From the NCBI GenBank assembly GCA_016720905.1, contig JADKJT010000034.1:124001-188000 (forward strand): a DNA stretch of 64,000 nucleotides, in the 5' to 3' direction. Under the pieces are notes generated by a model. It was not told the DNA's origin and ran no database searches. It worked only from the letters and a program-made list of their open reading frames with translations. Below, in pieces: positions 60,793 to 64,000 of the stretch (positions are counted from its first letter, which is position 1; every line of letters starts with the position of its first letter). The position numbers and the translations under genes are program-made. This DNA is from Gemmatimonadaceae bacterium (lineage in GTDB: Bacteria > Gemmatimonadota > Gemmatimonadetes > Gemmatimonadales > Gemmatimonadaceae).

Positions 60793-61908
60793 ATGAAACT
60801 CAGGCGTGTCATCGGATGGAGTGCACTGGCGATATCCGTCGCGGTGGTGGGAACGGTCACAGTGGCATACTGGACGTCGGACAACTCATGCAGCACGCGA
60901 AACACCACCAGCGCGCCGGCCCACCCGATGAAGGCGTGGATCTATTGCGACTACGGTTCACCGGATGTGCTGAAGTTGGAGAGTGTCGAGAAGCCGACGC
61001 CTGCGGACAGTGAAGTCCTGATTCGCGTGCACGCGGCATCAGTCAATCCACTGGATTGGCACTACATGCGCGGTTTGCCGTACATCGTACGCGTTGGGGC
61101 CGGGCTGCGGAGACCGCAGGTCATTCGACTGGGCGTTGACTTCGCAGGCACGGTGGAGGCCGTGGGCGCGCGCGTCACGCAGTTCAAGCCGGGCGATGAG
61201 GTATTCGGCGGACGAACCGGCGCCTTCGCTGAGTTTGTCACGATTCGCTCCGATGGATCGGTGGCGCTCAAGCCCGCCAACATGACTTTTGAGCAAGCGG
61301 CGGCGGTTGGCATTGCCGGCGTCACAGCGTTACAGGGGCTACGCGATCGCGGGAGAGTGCAGCCGGGACAGCGCGTGCTAATCAACGGGGCCTCGGGGGG
61401 CGTAGGCACGTTCGCGGTGCAGATTGCCAAGTCATTCGGTGCCCACGTCACCGGCGTCAACAGCACGAAGAACGTGGAGCTGGTGCGGTCCCTTGGCGCG
61501 GACACCGTAATCGACTACACGGCGTCAGACTACACCAAGGGCGCGCTCCGCTACGATGTCATACTGGATAACGTCGGGAACCGCGCGTTGTCCGACAACC
61601 GGCGCGTCCTGACGCCCAATGGGAAGTACGTCCTGGTGGGCGGCGGCGGCCCAAACGATGGTCAGTGGATCGGACCGTTCATCAATCCGATCAAGGCGAT
61701 GGTGATATCACGATTTGTGAGCCAGGAGCTGGGCATGTTTTTAGCCGACATGAACCAACGTGACCTGACGGTTCTGCGCGACCTGATGCTGGCCGGCAAG
61801 GTGACGCCCGTCATCGACAAACGCTATCCGTTCAGTGACATCCCTGCCGCCGTCCGGTATCAGGAAACGGGGCGTTCTCGCGGCAAGGTTGTGATCACCA
61901 TGGAATAG
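60793..61908 (+). CDS. Membrane-anchored quinone-oxidoreductase-like MDR enzyme
   Basis: A 371-aa medium-chain dehydrogenase/reductase lacking zinc ligands: MKAWIYCDYGSPDVLKLESV, VNPLDWHYMRG, LGVDFAGTVEAVG, and the NADPH motif INGASGGVGTFAVQIAKSFG. It probably reduces quinones or enals with NADPH. Unusually, about 45 residues precede the normal start, beginning with a membrane helix (IGWSALAISVAVVGTVTVAY) and a Ser/Thr linker, so the enzyme is tethered. Its orientation, hence access to NADPH, is unclear. Confidence 0.87.
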   Translation: MKLRRVIGWSALAISVAVVGTVTVAYWTSDNSCSTRNTTSAPAHPMKAWIYCDYGSPDVLKLESVEKPTPADSEVLIRVHAASVNPLDWHYMRGLPYIVRVGAGLRRPQVIRLGVDFAGTVEAVGARVTQFKPGDEVFGGRTGAFAEFVTIRSDGSVALKPANMTFEQAAAVGIAGVTALQGLRDRGRVQPGQRVLINGASGGVGTFAVQIAKSFGAHVTGVNSTKNVELVRSLGADTVIDYTASDYTKGALRYDVILDNVGNRALSDNRRVLTPNGKYVLVGGGGPNDGQWIGPFINPIKAMVISRFVSQELGMFLADMNQRDLTVLRDLMLAGKVTPVIDKRYPFSDIPAAVRYQETGRSRGKVVITME

Positions 61909-61940
61909 CGGGGGTGGACGTCCGACCTCCACCCCCGTTT
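61909..61940. terminator. Rho-independent terminator
   Basis: A perfect 10-bp GC-rich stem CGGGGGTGGA / TCCACCCCCG with a 9-base loop, starting at the stop codon of the oxidoreductase gene and followed by TTT. It lies between convergent genes and probably ends plus-strand transcription. Confidence 0.8.
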
Positions 61941-61950
61941 GAGTCGCGCG

Positions 61951-62391
61951 TTACGCTCGCAGGTAGTCGCCGCGCCAGTTCTTGATGGCCTGCTTGATCG
62001 CCTTTTGATTCGGGAACTCGCCAGCCACAGTCCGCCGAACCAATTCCGGCAGCTCCGCATCCGGTGCAAAACGCAGCGCGACGAACTGTCCGCGCGTGAT
62101 CTTTGCAATGTCCCCATGCATGCTGGCCGGGAGGATGCGCTGCATGCGCAACGTTTCCTCCAGTCGGATGATGCGATCCTGCACCGTATTGGCCATCAAT
62201 CGCGACGTCAGCACCGCGCAGGTGACGGCGAATGTGAAGAGCGCGTACACAATGGTATCCGTGGTCGGGCTGCTGATGGCCAGCTTGATCTGGTAGAGCG
62301 CATAGAACATCGTGACGGGCTGCGCGAAAAAATGAAAGAGCGGCATCCAACGCGTGTGATTGCCGATGTTCTGCGTTCCGGGGTCGGTCAT
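61951..62391 (-). CDS. DUF6526 membrane protein
   Basis: A 146-aa DUF6526 protein: NHTRWMPLFHFFAQPVTMFY, two membrane helices, TVQDRIIRLEETLRMQRILP, then KAIKQAIKNWRGDYLRA. The family is conserved but functionally unknown. It lies 26 bases downstream of the homoserine dehydrogenase gene on the same strand, so the two may be co-transcribed. Confidence 0.88.
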   Translation of the reverse strand: MTDPGTQNIGNHTRWMPLFHFFAQPVTMFYALYQIKLAISSPTTDTIVYALFTFAVTCAVLTSRLMANTVQDRIIRLEETLRMQRILPASMHGDIAKITRGQFVALRFAPDAELPELVRRTVAGEFPNQKAIKQAIKNWRGDYLRA

Positions 62392-62417
62392 TGGAGGTTC
62401 AGGGCGAAGGTGATGGA

Positions 62418-63419
62418 TCAGGCGTCAACAGCCGATGTCCTAACTCCACATGCGTTCACAAAATCCGCAAGCAGGCCGTAGGCGGTGGTGGTGGGATCGG
62501 GGTCGCGCGAGGTGACGGTCAGGCCGCCGGGAAACACGTCGGCCTCCAGATGGGTCACGAGCGTCGTACCGGACACGGCCAAGGGGTCGCCCATTCGACA
62601 GCGTTGCGGGCTGACCGATGCCCGGAGCACACCCGCGTCGTCTCGGCGAACATCGCCCACCAGCCGAATCGGCCAGCCCGCGGCTTGCGCGTGTCGAATG
62701 GCATCGACGTGGAGTTCGCGAATGCCCGTGCGTTCAACCTGATGCGGTCGCAATTCCCCGTTCAGCAGCACGTTCGCAATGGCGCACAGCTTGACGGCGG
62801 AATCCCACCCGTCGATGTCGTACGTCGGATCGGCCTCGGCGATTCCCAGTTGCTGCGCGCGCGCAATACCGTCGGCGAGTGTCTGCCCTTCCTCGATGGC
62901 CTCCAGCACGATGGTGGCTGTCGACGTGAAGATGCCTCGCGCCGCGCGCAATCCTGCCAACGGCAGACACTCACGCACCAGGGAGAACACGGGTGCACCG
63001 TCCATCACCGCCGACTCGAAGCGATAGGTGCGTCCGACGCGGGTGGCAATGCGCTGGAGCTCGGCATAGCCGTGCACCACGGGTCCCTTGTTGGCGGAAA
63101 TGGCGTGGGCGCCGAACGCCAGGATCTCGCGCAGATATCCCAGCGCCGGTTGGCCGGTCTCGGGTTCCAGCGCGATGGCCTCGAACACGACATCGGGCTG
63201 ACCGACAGTCAGCCAGTCACGCAGACCATCGCATCGAACGCCGGTTGGCGCATGCGGATCGATCCCGGTCGCGTGGGCCCACCAGCCGTTGCGGCGTGTG
63301 GACACGCCAGTGACCGTGCACGCGATGCCGTGTGTCTGCGCCAATGCCGCGCGATGGGTCGTGAGCAGTGCGTGCAGCGCGCGCCCCACGGTACCGAATC
63401 CCAGGAAGGCGACGTTCAT
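62418..63419 (-). CDS. Homoserine dehydrogenase
   Basis: A 333-aa enzyme that reduces aspartate semialdehyde to homoserine, leading to Thr, Met and Ile. The nucleotide loop is MNVAFLGFGTVGRAL. Family landmarks are SANKGPV, FESAVMDGAPVFSL, GIFTSTATIVLEAIEEGQ (catalytic region) and AEADPTYDIDGWDSAVKL. No ACT domain is present, so it should not be feedback-inhibited through one. Its ATG overlaps the stop of the MFS gene (ATGA), indicating coupling to that transporter. Confidence 0.93.
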   Translation of the reverse strand: MNVAFLGFGTVGRALHALLTTHRAALAQTHGIACTVTGVSTRRNGWWAHATGIDPHAPTGVRCDGLRDWLTVGQPDVVFEAIALEPETGQPALGYLREILAFGAHAISANKGPVVHGYAELQRIATRVGRTYRFESAVMDGAPVFSLVRECLPLAGLRAARGIFTSTATIVLEAIEEGQTLADGIARAQQLGIAEADPTYDIDGWDSAVKLCAIANVLLNGELRPHQVERTGIRELHVDAIRHAQAAGWPIRLVGDVRRDDAGVLRASVSPQRCRMGDPLAVSGTTLVTHLEADVFPGGLTVTSRDPDPTTTAYGLLADFVNACGVRTSAVDA

Positions 63420-64000
63420 GTCGTCGCGAGCACCACGGTCGGCGGGCCTCCCTCCTCCTTCTCTGCCGCCTGCATTCCCGTGTGTCGGCGCCCCAGCCAC
63501 AACGACACCATCAACCACACCGCGCTCATCGGCGCGGCAATCAACGCAATCGAGCTCACGGCCAACCCGGCGCCCGACAGCAGCGCATAGCTCCACGCGC
63601 CAATCTGATCGCCGCTGCGATACACGAACGTATCAATGAAGTTCTTGGCCTTGTACTTGTCTTCCGGCAACACCACGGTGAACAGCACTTCGCGCCCCGG
63701 ACTGGCAAACCCGTAGTTGCCCGCCCGACGCAGCACATTGAAGACCACGAACGCCGACAGGGTCGGCCAGATCCCCAGCGTGGTGAAGCCGATCACACTC
63801 ATGAGCGGCAGAATGGCCAGGGTGATGCCGACGCCCAGCCACTTGATGATACGACCCGTCAGGAACAGCTGGGCGAGCACCGTCAGCGACTGCACGATGA
63901 AGTCGATGCGCGCCAGGAAGGCCGTGCGTGATTCCTTGTCGGCAAACTCGGCCCGCACAATCTCGGCCTGCTGGAAGTACAACACCGTCGTGCCGATGGT
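63416..64000 (-). CDS. MFS-type transporter, 5' end cut by window edge
   Basis: The last 194 residues of a polytopic transporter: ADKESRTAFLARIDFIVQSL, WLGVGITLAILPLMSVIGFT, RRAGNYGFASPGREVLFTVV, DKYKAKNFIDTFVYRSGDQI. The REVLF and KAKNFIDTxVYRxGD motifs recall the NTP/NTP-transporter-like (AAA/TlcC-related) MFS branch. The N-terminal half is outside the window. It is coupled to homoserine dehydrogenase by an ATGA overlap. Confidence 0.85.
   Translation of the reverse strand, partial: TIGTTVLYFQQAEIVRAEFADKESRTAFLARIDFIVQSLTVLAQLFLTGRIIKWLGVGITLAILPLMSVIGFTTLGIWPTLSAFVVFNVLRRAGNYGFASPGREVLFTVVLPEDKYKAKNFIDTFVYRSGDQIGAWSYALLSGAGLAVSSIALIAAPMSAVWLMVSLWLGRRHTGMQAAEKEEGGPPTVVLATT

Overview
The window is high-GC DNA (low to mid 60s percent by eye) packed with secreted proteins: many Sec or lipobox signal peptides, S9/M20/M28 peptidases, kinase-TolB-TPR fusion proteins, an FtsX/MacB-type (ADOP) permease, PadR-type regulation and large Ig-like lipoproteins. 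This combination is typical of soil or freshwater Gemmatimonadota, with Acidobacteriota-like features. The assignment is inferred from gene content; no rRNA or tRNA gene was found in the window.

Layout. 0-5.3 kb: two divergent sulfatases, a formylglycine-generating enzyme (FGE) homologue that would activate them, a small secreted protein, and a decayed outer-membrane protein gene. 5.4-8.3 kb: an MFS transporter, a DUF1707/LiaF-like protein and a lipoprotein alpha/beta hydrolase. 8.3-13.7 kb: a toxin-antitoxin-like accessory zone with a Fic protein, a complete higBA pair whose promoter carries a perfect dyad, a Rieske oxygenase, a secreted creatininase-like protein, a DUF4160/DUF2442 pair, remnants of several similar small genes, and a second higA with a damaged toxin gene. 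13.8-31 kb: cupredoxin, S9 peptidase, M20 amidohydrolase and GH43 in one run on the plus strand; two giant lipoproteins that may share a C-terminal domain; a DUF2207 membrane protein; a GH95 fucosidase gene interrupted by one in-frame TAG; an Fe-S membrane protein; and vapBC with a predicted leaderless, dyad-controlled promoter.

31-38.7 kb: a frameshifted PadR gene overlapping an LptF/LptG-like permease, an S41 protease gene with several frameshifts, a GWxTD/TPR protein, a DUF1579-like gene with a 3' frameshift, a small membrane protein and an NAD(P)-binding protein. The density of indels here is suspicious, and the reads should be checked. 38.7-53.6 kb: a prolyl-oligopeptidase-family peptidase, an operon of M28 peptidase, ADOP permease and Ser/Thr kinase, a DUF305 lipoprotein, an LVIVD-repeat protein and a second kinase. 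53.7-64 kb: a D-aminoacylase-like amidohydrolase, a DUF2268-like lipoprotein, a spermidine-synthase-like protein, a GNAT, an 11-bp tandem repeat, an ECF sigma/anti-sigma/DUF4097 operon, a membrane-anchored quinone-oxidoreductase-like enzyme, DUF6526, homoserine dehydrogenase and a truncated MFS gene.

How the genes fit together. The sulfatases, FGE, GH43 and GH95 suggest breakdown of sulfated, fucose- or arabinose-containing polysaccharides. The peptidases and amidohydrolases suggest scavenging of peptides and N-acyl amino acids outside the cytoplasm. The accessory zones look like places where small toxin-antitoxin modules arrive, act and decay.
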